DNA of 64,000 bases, taken from assembly GCA_029262055.1 (NCBI GenBank), contig JAJDAD010000054.1, positions 27,187 to 91,186 of the forward strand, given 5' to 3'. Origin of the DNA: Candidatus Zhuqueibacterota bacterium (GTDB taxonomy: Bacteria; Zhuqueibacterota; Zhuqueibacteria; Oceanimicrobiales; Oceanimicrobiaceae). Position 1 is the stretch's first letter. Every line of letters begins with the position of its first letter. A program made the translations under genes and the position numbers. Positions 43,767-52,050 of this stretch are shown piece after piece. The notes under the pieces were generated by a model. It searched no databases and was not told the origin of the DNA. It worked only from the letters and a program-made list of their open reading frames with translations.

Positions 43767-44411
43767 ATGGATGCAGAAGAGAGTCACCGAATTCATGAAA
43801 TGCTGGCGAATGAACGTGTGCATTGGCAAGCAGGCAGGAGTGTCGCCGGGCTGGACGAGGCCGGTCGCGGTCCGCTGGCGGGGCCGGTGGTTGCGGCTGC
43901 GGTTGTATTTTTACCAAACCCGGAGATTCCGCGCATCAATGACTCCAAAAAACTCGATGAAGACAGCCGCTCATATTTGTATGATCTGATCAGAACGGAG
44001 GCTTTGGATTATGGCGTCGGCAGCGCAGACGTCGCTGAAATAGACGAATTGAATATCTTACAGGCTACTTTTCTGGCTATGCGCCGGGCTTTGAGCCGGC
44101 TGAGAGCCAAGCCACACCACCTGCTGGTGGACGGCCGTACCTACCTCGACAAGAGCATCCCGTTCACCACTATCGTTAAAGGAGACAGCAAATCCTATTC
44201 GATTGCGGCGGCCTCCATCCTTGCGAAAGTAACGCGTGACCGAATAATGCAGGAATATGATCGGGAATTTCCAGGCTACGGCTTTGCCCGTCACAAGGGG
44301 TATGGGACCGGCACGCACTTAGACGCGATTGAGGAATTGGGTTTCTGTCCAATACACCGGCGCTCTTTTCATCCAAAGCGGTTTCAGGACCAACAGTTGT
44401 GCTTATTTTGA
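43767..44411 (+). CDS. rnhB: Ribonuclease HII
   Basis: A 214-residue enzyme from the ATG at 43767 (a TTG at 43749 is also in frame; neither has a clear ribosome site). Catalytic residues are in 'VAGLDEAGRGPLAGP' (Asp-Glu), 'HHLLVDG' and 'KGDSKSYSIAAASILAKVTRDRIM'. It removes RNA primers and single ribonucleotides from DNA duplexes. It heads a run with yraN, an SDR, an isocitrate-type dehydrogenase, moaA and a NfuA-like gene. Confidence 0.96.
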   Translation: MDAEESHRIHEMLANERVHWQAGRSVAGLDEAGRGPLAGPVVAAAVVFLPNPEIPRINDSKKLDEDSRSYLYDLIRTEALDYGVGSADVAEIDELNILQATFLAMRRALSRLRAKPHHLLVDGRTYLDKSIPFTTIVKGDSKSYSIAAASILAKVTRDRIMQEYDREFPGYGFARHKGYGTGTHLDAIEELGFCPIHRRSFHPKRFQDQQLCLF

Positions 44412-44412
44412 A

Positions 44413-44778
44413 ATGGCCCATACGCAGACAAAAAGAACCGGCGACTTGGGAGAGACCATGGCAGTGGCCTTTCTGAAAAATAAGAACTTCGAGATCCTGG
44501 AAAAGAACTACCGTTGGGCACGTGGCGAGATTGATATTGTGGCCAGGAAGAATGGCGTACTTGTCTTCGTTGAGGTCAAGACCGCCCGGTCGCGCAATTT
44601 CGGAGCGCCGGAAACCTGGGTGACGCCTCGCAAGCAGCAGCAAATCGGAATGGTCGCGGAACGCTACCTGCAGGAGCGGGAGATTCATGATACCGACTGT
44701 CGCTTTGACGTAATTGCCGTGCAGTCCCACCTCGGCCAATGGCGGATAAAGCATATCGAAAATGCCTTCTGGCTTTGA
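44413..44778 (+). CDS. yraN: YraN/UPF0102 nuclease-fold protein
   Basis: A 121-residue protein starting one base after the rnhB stop codon; an upstream in-frame extension lies inside rnhB and was rejected. It has the PD-(D/E)xK-type signature: 'GDLGETMAVAFL', 'NYRWARGEIDIVARK' and 'VFVEVKTARS'. UPF0102 proteins are often encoded beside rnhB. They resemble endonucleases, but the cellular role is unproven. Confidence 0.93.
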   Translation: MAHTQTKRTGDLGETMAVAFLKNKNFEILEKNYRWARGEIDIVARKNGVLVFVEVKTARSRNFGAPETWVTPRKQQQIGMVAERYLQEREIHDTDCRFDVIAVQSHLGQWRIKHIENAFWL

Positions 44779-44802
44779 CCATAAAAGGATGACTGAGCAC
44801 AA

Positions 44803-45516
44803 ATGGACTTGAAAAACAAAGTTGCACTGGTTACCGGTGCCGGGAAAGGTATCGGTCGCGCAATATCCGTTGAACTGGCGCGGCAGGGCGCTAACCTTGT
44901 CATCGTGTCTCGTACAGCGAAAGACCTGCAGAGTCTGGCACGCGAAATTGGTGATCTCGGCCGAAAAGCGATACCGGTTGAAGCAGACGTCACGCGCGAA
45001 AGCCGGGTCAGGGAGTTCATAAGAACAGCTGTTGATAAACTGGGCAGCCTTGATGTGCTGGTCAACAACGCCGGCCTCGCACGGTTCGCCAGGATCGAGC
45101 AATTGTCATCCGACGACTGGGACAGCATGTTTGAAACAAATCTACGCAGCATGTTCTTGTGTACGCGCGAGGCGTTACCAATCATGAAGCAACGCCCGGA
45201 AAGCGTGATTGTGAATATCGCTTCCCTGGCGGGCAAGAACGCTTTCACCGGAGGCGCAGCCTACTGCGCCAGCAAGTCCGGGGTGCTGGCGTTTTCCAAA
45301 TGCCTGATGCTGGAAGAACGTAAAGCAGGCGTGCGTGTGATTGCCGTTTGTCCTGGCTCTGTTGATACGCATTTTTTTAAACATGAATCACTGCCAAATC
45401 CGGACAGGGCAAAAATTCTGAAGGCGGACGATGTTGCGCGGGTGACCGTGGACGCCATCAAGCTATCCGGGCGTGCAACTGTCAGCGAGATTGAGATTCG
45501 ACCAACAAATCCTTAA
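44803..45516 (+). CDS. Short-chain dehydrogenase/reductase (FabG-like)
   Basis: A 237-residue SDR. The NAD(P) motif is 'TGAGKGIGRAI', the NNAG motif 'LVNNAGLA', the catalytic Ser in 'NIASLAGK', and Tyr-x-x-x-Lys is 'YCASK'. The presence of Arg in 'VSRTAKDL' after strand 2 suggests NADP preference. It resembles 3-oxoacyl-ACP reductases in length, but the substrate is not evident. It lies between yraN and the dehydrogenase gene in the same direction. Confidence 0.9.
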   Translation: MDLKNKVALVTGAGKGIGRAISVELARQGANLVIVSRTAKDLQSLAREIGDLGRKAIPVEADVTRESRVREFIRTAVDKLGSLDVLVNNAGLARFARIEQLSSDDWDSMFETNLRSMFLCTREALPIMKQRPESVIVNIASLAGKNAFTGGAAYCASKSGVLAFSKCLMLEERKAGVRVIAVCPGSVDTHFFKHESLPNPDRAKILKADDVARVTVDAIKLSGRATVSEIEIRPTNP

Positions 45517-45582
45517 TGAGACTATGAGTCTTCGGAGATACGGAAGTCGTGAATAAATTTTGTACAAGGAAGGACAAAAGCT

Positions 45583-46581
45583 ATGAGTAGACGAGTGACT
45601 TTAATCCCGGGTGATGGCATCGGTCCGGAAGTAACCGTTGCCGCCACCAGAATCATCGAAGCGGCCGGGGCTGACATCGAGTGGGAACAAGTGGAAGCGG
45701 GCATTGGCGTTGTCGCGGAATACGGCAAGCCGCTGCCGGACCAGGTGCTCGAGTCCATCAAACGAAACAAGGTTGCCCTGAAGGGACCATTGACGACAAT
45801 TGTTGCGAAAGGATTCGCCAGCGTTAATGTTGAGCTGCGCAAAAAACTCGAGCTCTATGCGAACCTGCGGCCGGTGAAGAATGTCCCGGGTATTCAGTCG
45901 CGCTTTAAGGATGTCGACCTGGTCGTCATTCGCGAAAACACCGAAGATCTTTACTCCGGTATCGAGCATATCGTGGCCCCGGGCGTAACCGAAAGTATGA
46001 AGATAATCACTCATGATGCGTCCACCAATATTGCGAGATTTGCGTTCGACTATGCCCGGGCACGAAAAAGGAAAAAAATCACCGCGGTGCACAAAGCCAA
46101 TATTATGAAGCTGAGTGACGGGCTGTTTCTGGAATGCAGCCAAAAGGTATCCGAGGGTTACCCTGAGATCGAGTACCAGGAGATTATCGTCGACAATCTC
46201 GCCATGCAGCTTGTGATGAACCCGCACCAATTCGACATTTTGTTGCTGACCAATCTTTACGGTGATATTGTTTCGGACCTGTGTGCCGGTCTCGTCGGTG
46301 GCCTGGGTATGGTGCCGGGGGCCAATATCGGCAAAGAATACGCCGTCTTCGAAGCGGTACACGGCAGCGCTCCGGATATTGCCGGCAAAGGCCTGGCCAA
46401 CCCGCTGGCAATTCTGTTCAGCAGCTTGCTGATGTTAAGATATTTGGAGATGGAGGACATCGCTGACCGTATCCGCAACGCCGTTCACAAGGTAACGCTT
46501 GCAGGCAAGGTGCTGACCAGAGATTTGGGTGGCACGGCTACCACCCGGCAGGTTGCCGACGCCATCATAGCCGAGCTTTAG
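45583..46581 (+). CDS. Isocitrate/isopropylmalate-family NAD-dependent dehydrogenase
   Basis: A 332-residue beta-decarboxylating dehydrogenase with AAGGA upstream. 'LIPGDGIGPEV' begins the protein, 'FASVNVELRKKLELYANLRPVK' is the substrate region (the Ser-Val-Asn-x-x-x-Arg pattern of isocitrate dehydrogenases), then 'RENTEDLYSGIEH', 'KANIMKLSDGLF', 'LTNLYGDIVSDL' and 'EAVHGSAPDIAG'. This combination suggests NAD-dependent isocitrate dehydrogenase of the tricarboxylic cycle; homoisocitrate or isopropylmalate use is possible. It has only the single-domain short form. Confidence 0.9.
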   Translation: MSRRVTLIPGDGIGPEVTVAATRIIEAAGADIEWEQVEAGIGVVAEYGKPLPDQVLESIKRNKVALKGPLTTIVAKGFASVNVELRKKLELYANLRPVKNVPGIQSRFKDVDLVVIRENTEDLYSGIEHIVAPGVTESMKIITHDASTNIARFAFDYARARKRKKITAVHKANIMKLSDGLFLECSQKVSEGYPEIEYQEIIVDNLAMQLVMNPHQFDILLLTNLYGDIVSDLCAGLVGGLGMVPGANIGKEYAVFEAVHGSAPDIAGKGLANPLAILFSSLLMLRYLEMEDIADRIRNAVHKVTLAGKVLTRDLGGTATTRQVADAIIAEL

Positions 46582-46594
46582 GACTATTCGTGTC

Positions 46595-47605
46595 ATGATG
46601 CAGGATTTACTCAATCGTCCCATTCGCGACTTGCGAATATCAGTCACGGACAAATGCAATTTTCGCTGTAAATACTGCATGCCCGAGGAAGTTTTTGGTT
46701 TTGAATATAAGTTTCTAGCGCGCAGCGATATTCTAACTTTTGAGGAAATTGCCAGAGTAGCGAATCTGTTTATGAAGTTAGGCGTTACAAAGGTAAGGCT
46801 GACCGGGGGCGAGCCTTTGCTGCGGCAGAACCTGGCAGGCTTAATCCAGCAACTGTCCGGGATCGCAGGTCTGCGGGATTTGGCACTTACCACAAATGGC
46901 TATTACCTGCAGCAGAATGCGCACAGCCTGAGGGCGGCAGGCCTGGAACGTATCACAGTTAGTTTGGATACACTCGATGCTAATCTTTTTCGAAAGATGG
47001 CCGGGCGTCATTTAAGCCTGGACACGGTTCTGGCAGGCATCGATGCGGCATTCACTGCCGGCTTTACCGACGTCAAAGTAAACACGGTCGTTCAGCGTGG
47101 CGTGAATGAGCAGGAGATAATCGATCTGGCGGAATTTGGCAGACGACTGGGCGTGACGATCCGTTTTATCGAATACATGGATGTTGGTAATCTCAACAAA
47201 TGGCGCCTTGAGCATGTTGTGCCGGCTGGTGAGATTTTGGATATTATTCGCGGCAAGTTCTCAGTCGGGCCGCTCGAAAGTAATTACCGTGGGGAAGTGG
47301 CCAGGCGCTACCAATACAGCGATAGCAAAGGAGAGTTTGGCGTTATCGCCTCGGTCACGGCTCCGTTTTGTGGAGACTGCTCCAGAATTCGGTTGTCGGC
47401 TGAAGGTAAGCTCTTCACCTGTTTGTTCAGCGCAGATGGCGTTGACCTTAAGAGCCTGATTAGGGGCGGCGCATCAGACGCTGAGTTGCAGGAACGGATT
47501 GTCGCGCAGTGGCAGCAAAGAAGTGACAGGTACTCTGAAGAGCGCTCCGAGCCTAACGGACAAATTGTTGGGCGGAAGGTGGAGATGTATCAAATCGGCG
47601 GTTGA
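46595..47605 (+). CDS. moaA: GTP 3',8-cyclase MoaA
   Basis: A 336-residue radical SAM enzyme. The N-terminal cluster is held by 'CNFRCKYC'. The C-terminal cluster is held by 'CGDCSRIRLSAEGKLFTC'. 'LTGGEPLLR' is the SAM site, and the protein ends in Gly-Gly. It turns GTP into 3',8-cyclo-dihydro-GTP, the first step of molybdenum-cofactor synthesis. MoaC was not found in the window; moaD and moaE lie 4 kb away in the convergent minus-strand run. The start is one of two adjacent ATGs. Confidence 0.97.
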   Translation: MMQDLLNRPIRDLRISVTDKCNFRCKYCMPEEVFGFEYKFLARSDILTFEEIARVANLFMKLGVTKVRLTGGEPLLRQNLAGLIQQLSGIAGLRDLALTTNGYYLQQNAHSLRAAGLERITVSLDTLDANLFRKMAGRHLSLDTVLAGIDAAFTAGFTDVKVNTVVQRGVNEQEIIDLAEFGRRLGVTIRFIEYMDVGNLNKWRLEHVVPAGEILDIIRGKFSVGPLESNYRGEVARRYQYSDSKGEFGVIASVTAPFCGDCSRIRLSAEGKLFTCLFSADGVDLKSLIRGGASDAELQERIVAQWQQRSDRYSEERSEPNGQIVGRKVEMYQIGG

Positions 47606-47695
47606 CCGGGATGTCTTTCGGTTGGCGCGTGCCGAAATGAAAATAAAATCGGATTGAAGGTCTTAACTTTGTAGCAAGTAACTTAGGAGGTTTGA

Positions 47696-48277
47696 ATGCT
47701 CACAATCACCGATGCGGCCAAACAGAAATTTCTGTCTGTTTTGGCGGATGAGGATAGAAAAGAACAGGGCCTGCGCGTAACCGCGAAACCGGGGATGAGC
47801 CCGTTGTCCGTGGACTATGGCCTGTCCTTTGTCGCGCCTTCCGAAACTGTGGCAGGCGATGAAGTTATAGATTTGGGAGATTTTAACGTTTATGTCGATC
47901 CTGCGAGCGCACCCTTGCTGCGTGGGGCTATCGTTGATTATGTTTCCGGATTGAACGACAGCGGGTTCAAAATCACCAATCCGGAAGCGGGTCCTGCGCG
48001 GCCTTCCGGTCCGTTGGTTGAGAAGGTCCAGCAGGTGCTGGAGTCGCGGGTCAACCCGGCTATCCGCAGCCATGGTGGCATCGTATCTCTGGTGGATGTT
48101 AAGGAAGATATTGCCTACCTGCAGTTTGGCGGCGGCTGTCAGGGGTGCGGCATGGTGGATGTAACCCTGAAACAGGGTGTGGAAGTAATGATAAAGGAGG
48201 CCGTCCCCGAACTGAAAGGCGTGATGGACGTAACCGATCACGCCGGTGGCACCAATCCGTATTATCGTTCGGGGTAG
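47696..48277 (+). CDS. nfuA: NfuA-like Fe-S cluster carrier
   Basis: A 193-residue protein after an AGGAGG ribosome site. Residues 1-95 form an A-type (HesB/IscA) fold without its cysteines, as in NfuA ('LTITDAAKQKFLSVLADED', 'VDYGLSF'). Residues about 100-180 form the NifU C-terminal domain ('VEKVQQVLESRVNPAIRSHGG', 'QFGGGCQGCGMVDVTLKQGVE'), in which the CxxC ('CQGC') binds a cluster shared between two subunits. It passes 4Fe-4S clusters to target enzymes, which fits the many Fe-S proteins around it (MoaA, QueG, radical SAM, Rieske). Confidence 0.93.
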   Translation: MLTITDAAKQKFLSVLADEDRKEQGLRVTAKPGMSPLSVDYGLSFVAPSETVAGDEVIDLGDFNVYVDPASAPLLRGAIVDYVSGLNDSGFKITNPEAGPARPSGPLVEKVQQVLESRVNPAIRSHGGIVSLVDVKEDIAYLQFGGGCQGCGMVDVTLKQGVEVMIKEAVPELKGVMDVTDHAGGTNPYYRSG

Positions 48278-48313
48278 ACCTGTCTGCGTCAGCGTTCAGT
48301 ACGGCGCGTGCCG

Positions 48314-49000
48314 TTAGATCTCTAAAGTATCACCGATTGCCAGTACTTTGGCTTCTTTTCCGATCTTCCGCACCATGCTTACGAATGCTTCCGGATCAGC
48401 TTTGATCAAATCGAAAGTGTCGTAGTGCATGGGGATTGCAAGCTTTGAGTTCAGGAATTCCACTGCTTTGGCAGCGTCATCGAGCCCCATGGTGAAATTG
48501 TCGCCGACCGGGAGCAGTGCAATGTCAATCGCGTTCATCTCGCCGATTAGTTTCATGTCGTAGAACAGACCTGTATCTCCGGCATGAAACAGTGTCTTGC
48601 CCTCAGTTGTGACCAGGATGCCTGCCGGGTTTCCCATATAGACCATGTTATCGCCGTCCGCATAGCCGGAACCATGATGTGCAATGGTGAGCTTGACCCG
48701 GCCGAAATCGAAGTCATATGCTCCACCGATGTGCATGGGGTGGACACTGGTCTCCTGTTGCTCACACCAGGTCGTAAGTTCGTAATTAGCGATTATCGTG
48801 GCGTTGTTTCGCTTCGCAATTGCGATGGCGTCGCCAACGTGGTCTATATGCCCATGCGACAGGATAATGTAGTCACAGTCGACGTCACCGGCTTTCGCCG
48901 TCGCCAGGGGGTTTCCGGTCAGGAAAGGATCGAACAGAATAATAGCCTTGTTCGTACGCAGGCTAAATGCAGAGTGGCCAAGATAGGTTAGTTCAGCCAT
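48314..49000 (-). CDS. UPF0173 metal-dependent hydrolase
   Basis: A 228-residue metallo-beta-lactamase-fold protein. It starts at the ATG at 49000, with GGAGGA upstream, because the family begins 'MAELTYLGHSAF'; an in-frame start 33 bases upstream was rejected. The metal motif is 'LSHGHIDHVGD', with further ligands in 'HHGSGYADG' and 'HAGDTGLFYD', and the final His in 'MHYDTFD'. The substrate of UPF0173 proteins is unknown. It is the last gene of the long minus-strand run and converges on nfuA. Confidence 0.93.
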   Translation of the reverse strand: MAELTYLGHSAFSLRTNKAIILFDPFLTGNPLATAKAGDVDCDYIILSHGHIDHVGDAIAIAKRNNATIIANYELTTWCEQQETSVHPMHIGGAYDFDFGRVKLTIAHHGSGYADGDNMVYMGNPAGILVTTEGKTLFHAGDTGLFYDMKLIGEMNAIDIALLPVGDNFTMGLDDAAKAVEFLNSKLAIPMHYDTFDLIKADPEAFVSMVRKIGKEAKVLAIGDTLEI

Positions 49001-49051
49001 TTCATCCTCCAAAATGAATTGGCCAAGAGGCAAGCGGTGCCCGAACGCGGA

Positions 49052-49159
49052 TCAGAGCGAGGATATGATTGACAACAGTACCAGCGCTCCCAGGACTCCA
49101 ACCGTGATAAGCAGCAGATGCCGCTTGGCGGTTTCTTTTTTAGTTTGATCTAATTCCAT
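49052..49159 (-). CDS. Predicted 35-residue single-span membrane peptide
   Basis: A short frame, 36 codons with stop, lies 14 bases after the radical SAM gene's stop and 51 bases ahead of the UPF0173 start, in the same direction. It reads a polar, lysine-rich N-terminus ('MELDQTKKETAKRH') and then a clean hydrophobic helix of about 18 residues ('LLLITVGVLGALVLLSI'). The composition is exactly that of a small tail-anchored or single-span membrane protein and not of random sequence. No strong ribosome site is present. Function unknown. Confidence 0.45.
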   Translation of the reverse strand: MELDQTKKETAKRHLLLITVGVLGALVLLSIISSL

Positions 49160-49173
49160 TACTATGGGGGCAG

Positions 49174-50130
49174 TCAAGCTGCGATTGTCTTTTTGTGCTC
49201 TTGCGAAAAGTATCTGCCCTGATAGGTGTCCAGCGCTTCCAGGCGCTGCTGAATTGCATAGATGACTTCGGCCGCGCTTTTCTCCTCACACCATTTTGGT
49301 TGAATCAGAAGATGCTTGGGAGCGTCGCCGTAGAATCGTTCGATCATGAACTCCGGATTGAGGTGTTCGACAATTTCACTCACAAAGTCCACCCACTCAT
49401 GAAATGAAAAGACCGGGAACGGCTTCTCTTTGTACTGTCTGGCGAGTTCCGTGTAGCGCACAACATGGAGATTATGCAGCTTGATGAAGTCTATCGGCAT
49501 GTCGGAGACATCGGCAACAGTCTGCAGCATGCGCTCGCGGGTTTCGTTCGGGAATCCGAAAATTGCATGGCCGCAGACGTGGACCTCTTTTCGCCGGGCT
49601 GTTTCCATAATCATCTGTTTTGTGCAAGCAAAGTCGTGGCCGCGATTTATCAGCTTGAGTGTCTTGTCGGAGCTGGACTCGATGCCGTATTCGATGGTTA
49701 CGAAATAGTCCCGGGCCAATTCCTCAAAATAGTCGAGTTTTTCGGCATCCATACAATCCGGTCTTGTACCGACCGACAGGCCGACGATGTCGGGGTGATC
49801 CAACGCTTCCTGATAGAGCTTTTGTAAATGAGAGAGCGGCGCGTAAGTGTTTGAATAAGGCTGGAAGTAGACGATGTACCTTCTGGCCTTAAGTCGCGTT
49901 TTCAAATAGTCGATGCTTTCCTGTACTTGCTGCCGGATTGGGATTCTGGCTCTGGTGTTTTCAGGCGTGAAACTATCGATATTGCAGTATGTGCACCCTC
50001 CGACCGTGATCTTGCCGTCTCTGTTGGGGCAAGTAAAGCCGGCATTTACAGGGATTTTGTGAACCCGTTCCCCGAATTTGTTTCTCAGGAAGTCGCCGTA
50101 AGAGTTATACCGATGGATTGCGGAGCGCAT
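49174..50130 (-). CDS. TIGR01212 (YhcC)-family radical SAM protein
   Basis: A 318-residue protein. The cluster-binding Cys are in 'FTCPNRDGKITVGGCTYCN', the CxxxxxxxxxxxCxxC form of this family. 'GLSVGTRPDC', 'EYGIESSSDKTLKLINRGHDF' and 'HAIFGFPNETRERM' are also typical. YhcC-type proteins are widespread and related to the tRNA-modifying Elp3-like group, but their reaction is not firmly known. It follows the DJ-1 homologue by nine bases. Confidence 0.93.
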   Translation of the reverse strand: MRSAIHRYNSYGDFLRNKFGERVHKIPVNAGFTCPNRDGKITVGGCTYCNIDSFTPENTRARIPIRQQVQESIDYLKTRLKARRYIVYFQPYSNTYAPLSHLQKLYQEALDHPDIVGLSVGTRPDCMDAEKLDYFEELARDYFVTIEYGIESSSDKTLKLINRGHDFACTKQMIMETARRKEVHVCGHAIFGFPNETRERMLQTVADVSDMPIDFIKLHNLHVVRYTELARQYKEKPFPVFSFHEWVDFVSEIVEHLNPEFMIERFYGDAPKHLLIQPKWCEEKSAAEVIYAIQQRLEALDTYQGRYFSQEHKKTIAA

Positions 50131-50139
50131 CGAATGACC

Positions 50140-50661
50140 TTACCGCAAAGCCTGCGACAGTGTTTGGGAGAATTCTTTTGCCGCGTTGGCTCCGGAACTT
50201 GTGATGATATTGCCGTCCACTTCAACATTGCTGCCGGTATATTTTGCACCAGCCACCTGCAGTTTTTCATAGACCGCCACATGGCTGGTCGCCTTCTTCC
50301 CCGTGAGGAGGCCGGCCACGGCCAATGTGACCGACGCGTGTGATGTCGCGCCGACAATTTTCGAGGCGTCATTGAGCGTAGTAGCGATGGTGTGTGCGTG
50401 GATATCGTGCCAGTACTGGCTGGCGCCAGTGCCGCCGACAAAGACCACGGCATCATAGTCGTCCGGACTTACGTCATCAATAAGCAGATCGGGATCGATG
50501 TTCATCCCCTGAGATCCCATGGCATTTCTTGCGACCGTTGAAGTTACCGCTACCTCGAGACCGCTTTCTTCGAGGGATTGTCGGGCTGAGGTGTATTCTT
50601 CATCACGGAAATTATTGTGCGCGAGTACCATTAGGGCTTTTCTTGCGTTGCTCGTGGACAT
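50140..50661 (-). CDS. DJ-1/PfpI-family protein lacking the nucleophilic Cys
   Basis: A 173-residue protein with GGAGG before the ATG. It has the DJ-1/PfpI fold: 'ALMVLAHNNFRDEEY', the acidic residue of 'DEEY', 'DAVVFVGGTGASQYW' and the helix 'SHASVTLAVAGLLTGKKAT'. The nucleophile elbow, usually A-[IV]-C-H/A-x-P, reads 'GATSHAS', so the conserved Cys is replaced by Ser. Chaperone or glyoxalase activity of DJ-1 relatives depends on this Cys, so the protein may be non-catalytic or use Ser. It lies between the ferredoxin and radical SAM genes. Confidence 0.85.
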   Translation of the reverse strand: MSTSNARKALMVLAHNNFRDEEYTSARQSLEESGLEVAVTSTVARNAMGSQGMNIDPDLLIDDVSPDDYDAVVFVGGTGASQYWHDIHAHTIATTLNDASKIVGATSHASVTLAVAGLLTGKKATSHVAVYEKLQVAGAKYTGSNVEVDGNIITSSGANAAKEFSQTLSQALR

Positions 50662-50672
50662 ACATCCTCCTG

Positions 50673-51002
50673 TTAGGAACCGTGATTATGCTGCCAGTCG
50701 TGAAGCAGGCGTTGGACTGGTCTTCCTGATAAAATATGTTCTTCGATCAGTTCGGGGATATCGCTGAGCGTCACACCGCTGTACCAGGTACCCTCAGGGT
50801 AGGCCACCATGACGACACCATCTTCGCATGGGCCGAGGCAGCCACAGCCAGTGATCCTGACTTCGTTCTTCAGGTCGTGCTCCTCAACGGCCGTTTTTAG
50901 CTGCAACAGCATTTGATGGGAATCTTTAGGGGCGCAAGAGGGCTTGGCAAAGGGCGGCCGGACATTAGTGCAAACAAATAAGTGCAGGCGATATCTGTTC
51001 AT
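50673..51002 (-). CDS. Thioredoxin-like 2Fe-2S ferredoxin
   Basis: A 109-residue protein. 'HLFVCTNVRPP' supplies the first Cys, another is in 'PSCAPKDS', and 'ITGCGCLGPCEDGVVMVAYPEG' supplies the last two, the pattern of Shethna-type/thioredoxin-fold [2Fe-2S] ferredoxins. The fold carries one cluster per subunit. It may hand electrons to one of the Fe-S or radical SAM enzymes in this run. The partner is unknown. Confidence 0.92.
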   Translation of the reverse strand: MNRYRLHLFVCTNVRPPFAKPSCAPKDSHQMLLQLKTAVEEHDLKNEVRITGCGCLGPCEDGVVMVAYPEGTWYSGVTLSDIPELIEEHILSGRPVQRLLHDWQHNHGS

Positions 51003-51030
51003 ATGATCAGGGTCGATGTTGAGTGAGGCA

Positions 51031-51336
51031 TTACTTGTTCAGGGTGATACCGGACTTTTCTTCCGCTGACTTGACCTTGTCATCAAAGCCTGGATCGCCA
51101 TTCTTGTTGTCGTCAATCTTGACCTGCGTCACAACGCGATCATACTTTTGCAGAATCGTTTCATGGCATGCTTTTACGACCCCCATCACCTCATTCCAAT
51201 CACCTCTTATTAAGGTACCCATCGCAGTGAGCCGGTACTCCAGTCCGCTGTCATGCACGATTTTGACTGCTGCGGCCACTGGTTCGCTCAGGTGTACATC
51301 GTCAGCGACCGGCATAATACTCAAATGAATCATCAT
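51031..51336 (-). CDS. MTH1187/YkoF-type thiamine-binding family protein
   Basis: A 101-residue protein from the ATG at 51336, which has GGGAGG upstream; the frame extends to 51393 but that part overlaps moaE and lacks similarity. 'IHLSIMPVADDVHLSEPVAAAVKIV', 'SGLEYRLTAMGTLIRGDWNEVMGVVKACHE' and 'RVVTQVKIDD' are typical of the MTH1187 family, ferredoxin-like folds that bind thiamine-like ligands in some members. The true ligand here is not shown. Confidence 0.88.
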   Translation of the reverse strand: MMIHLSIMPVADDVHLSEPVAAAVKIVHDSGLEYRLTAMGTLIRGDWNEVMGVVKACHETILQKYDRVVTQVKIDDNKNGDPGFDDKVKSAEEKSGITLNK

Positions 51337-51364
51337 GGAAAAATCCTCCCAAAAACAACAATAT

Positions 51365-51793
51365 CTATTCAGTTTCTGCTGTGGGTATGACACCCTTAAC
51401 CCAGGATTCCCCGCCGTCGGTGTATTCCTTTTTCCAAATCGGGACGGTTTTTTTTATGGTGTCAATGGCGTAGCGGCAAGCTTCAAACGCATCCTTGCGA
51501 TGCGGGCAGGCCACAGCGATCGCCACGCTGACCTCGCCGACGGCGAGACGCCCGGTTCTGTGCACCATGACCATGCGGCTGACCGGCCATTTGAATTTCG
51601 TTTCATCCTGAATGGCCTTGAGCTTGGCGACCGCCATATCCGAATACGCCTCGTAATCCATCGCGGATATTTGCATCCCTTCGGAGTGGTCACGAACCCG
51701 GCCGAGAAACAGGACCACTGCTCCGCTCGCCGAATCCTCAACATCGCTCAAAATCGCTTCTGTGTCAATCTTGCTGTCTGTAAGTGCAATCAT
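51365..51793 (-). CDS. moaE: Molybdopterin synthase catalytic subunit MoaE
   Basis: A 142-residue protein with typical MoaE motifs: 'GAVVLFLGRVRDHSEG', 'YEAYSDMA', 'HRTGRLAVGEVSVAIAVACPHRKDAFEACRYAIDTIKKTVPIWKKE' (including the catalytic Lys region). With MoaD it inserts the two sulfurs of molybdopterin. It starts 14 bases after the moaD stop and belongs to the minus-strand run. MoaA is on the opposite strand 4 kb away. Confidence 0.96.
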   Translation of the reverse strand: MIALTDSKIDTEAILSDVEDSASGAVVLFLGRVRDHSEGMQISAMDYEAYSDMAVAKLKAIQDETKFKWPVSRMVMVHRTGRLAVGEVSVAIAVACPHRKDAFEACRYAIDTIKKTVPIWKKEYTDGGESWVKGVIPTAETE

Positions 51794-51807
51794 CCTAACT
51801 TCTGTTT

Positions 51808-52050
51808 TCAGCCACCGCTAATCGGTGGCAGGAGGCCGACAGTGTCTCCATCTTTCAGTTTGGTCCCTTTGGGGGCGTACTCATTGCCAACGGAAAAACT
51901 AACCACCTTTAAGTGGTCGCGAATGCCCGGATACTGTTCACCCACCAGCCCGACCAAATCTTCAACTCTGGCATTCTCCTGGATTTCGATCTCTACTTCG
52001 TCAAGTTTGGTAAGTTCGCGCAGCGGGCCAAAGAACTTGAGCGTGATCAT
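51808..52050 (-). CDS. moaD: Molybdopterin synthase sulfur-carrier subunit MoaD
   Basis: An 80-residue ubiquitin-like protein ending in the diagnostic 'PPISGG', where the final Gly is adenylated and thiocarboxylated to give the sulfur for MoaE. 'MITLKFFGPLRELT' and 'LKDGDTVGLLPP' are also typical. The ATG overlaps the upstream zinc-ribbon gene's stop in an ATGA arrangement. No MoeB-type activating enzyme is present in the window. Confidence 0.96.
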   Translation of the reverse strand: MITLKFFGPLRELTKLDEVEIEIQENARVEDLVGLVGEQYPGIRDHLKVVSFSVGNEYAPKGTKLKDGDTVGLLPPISGG

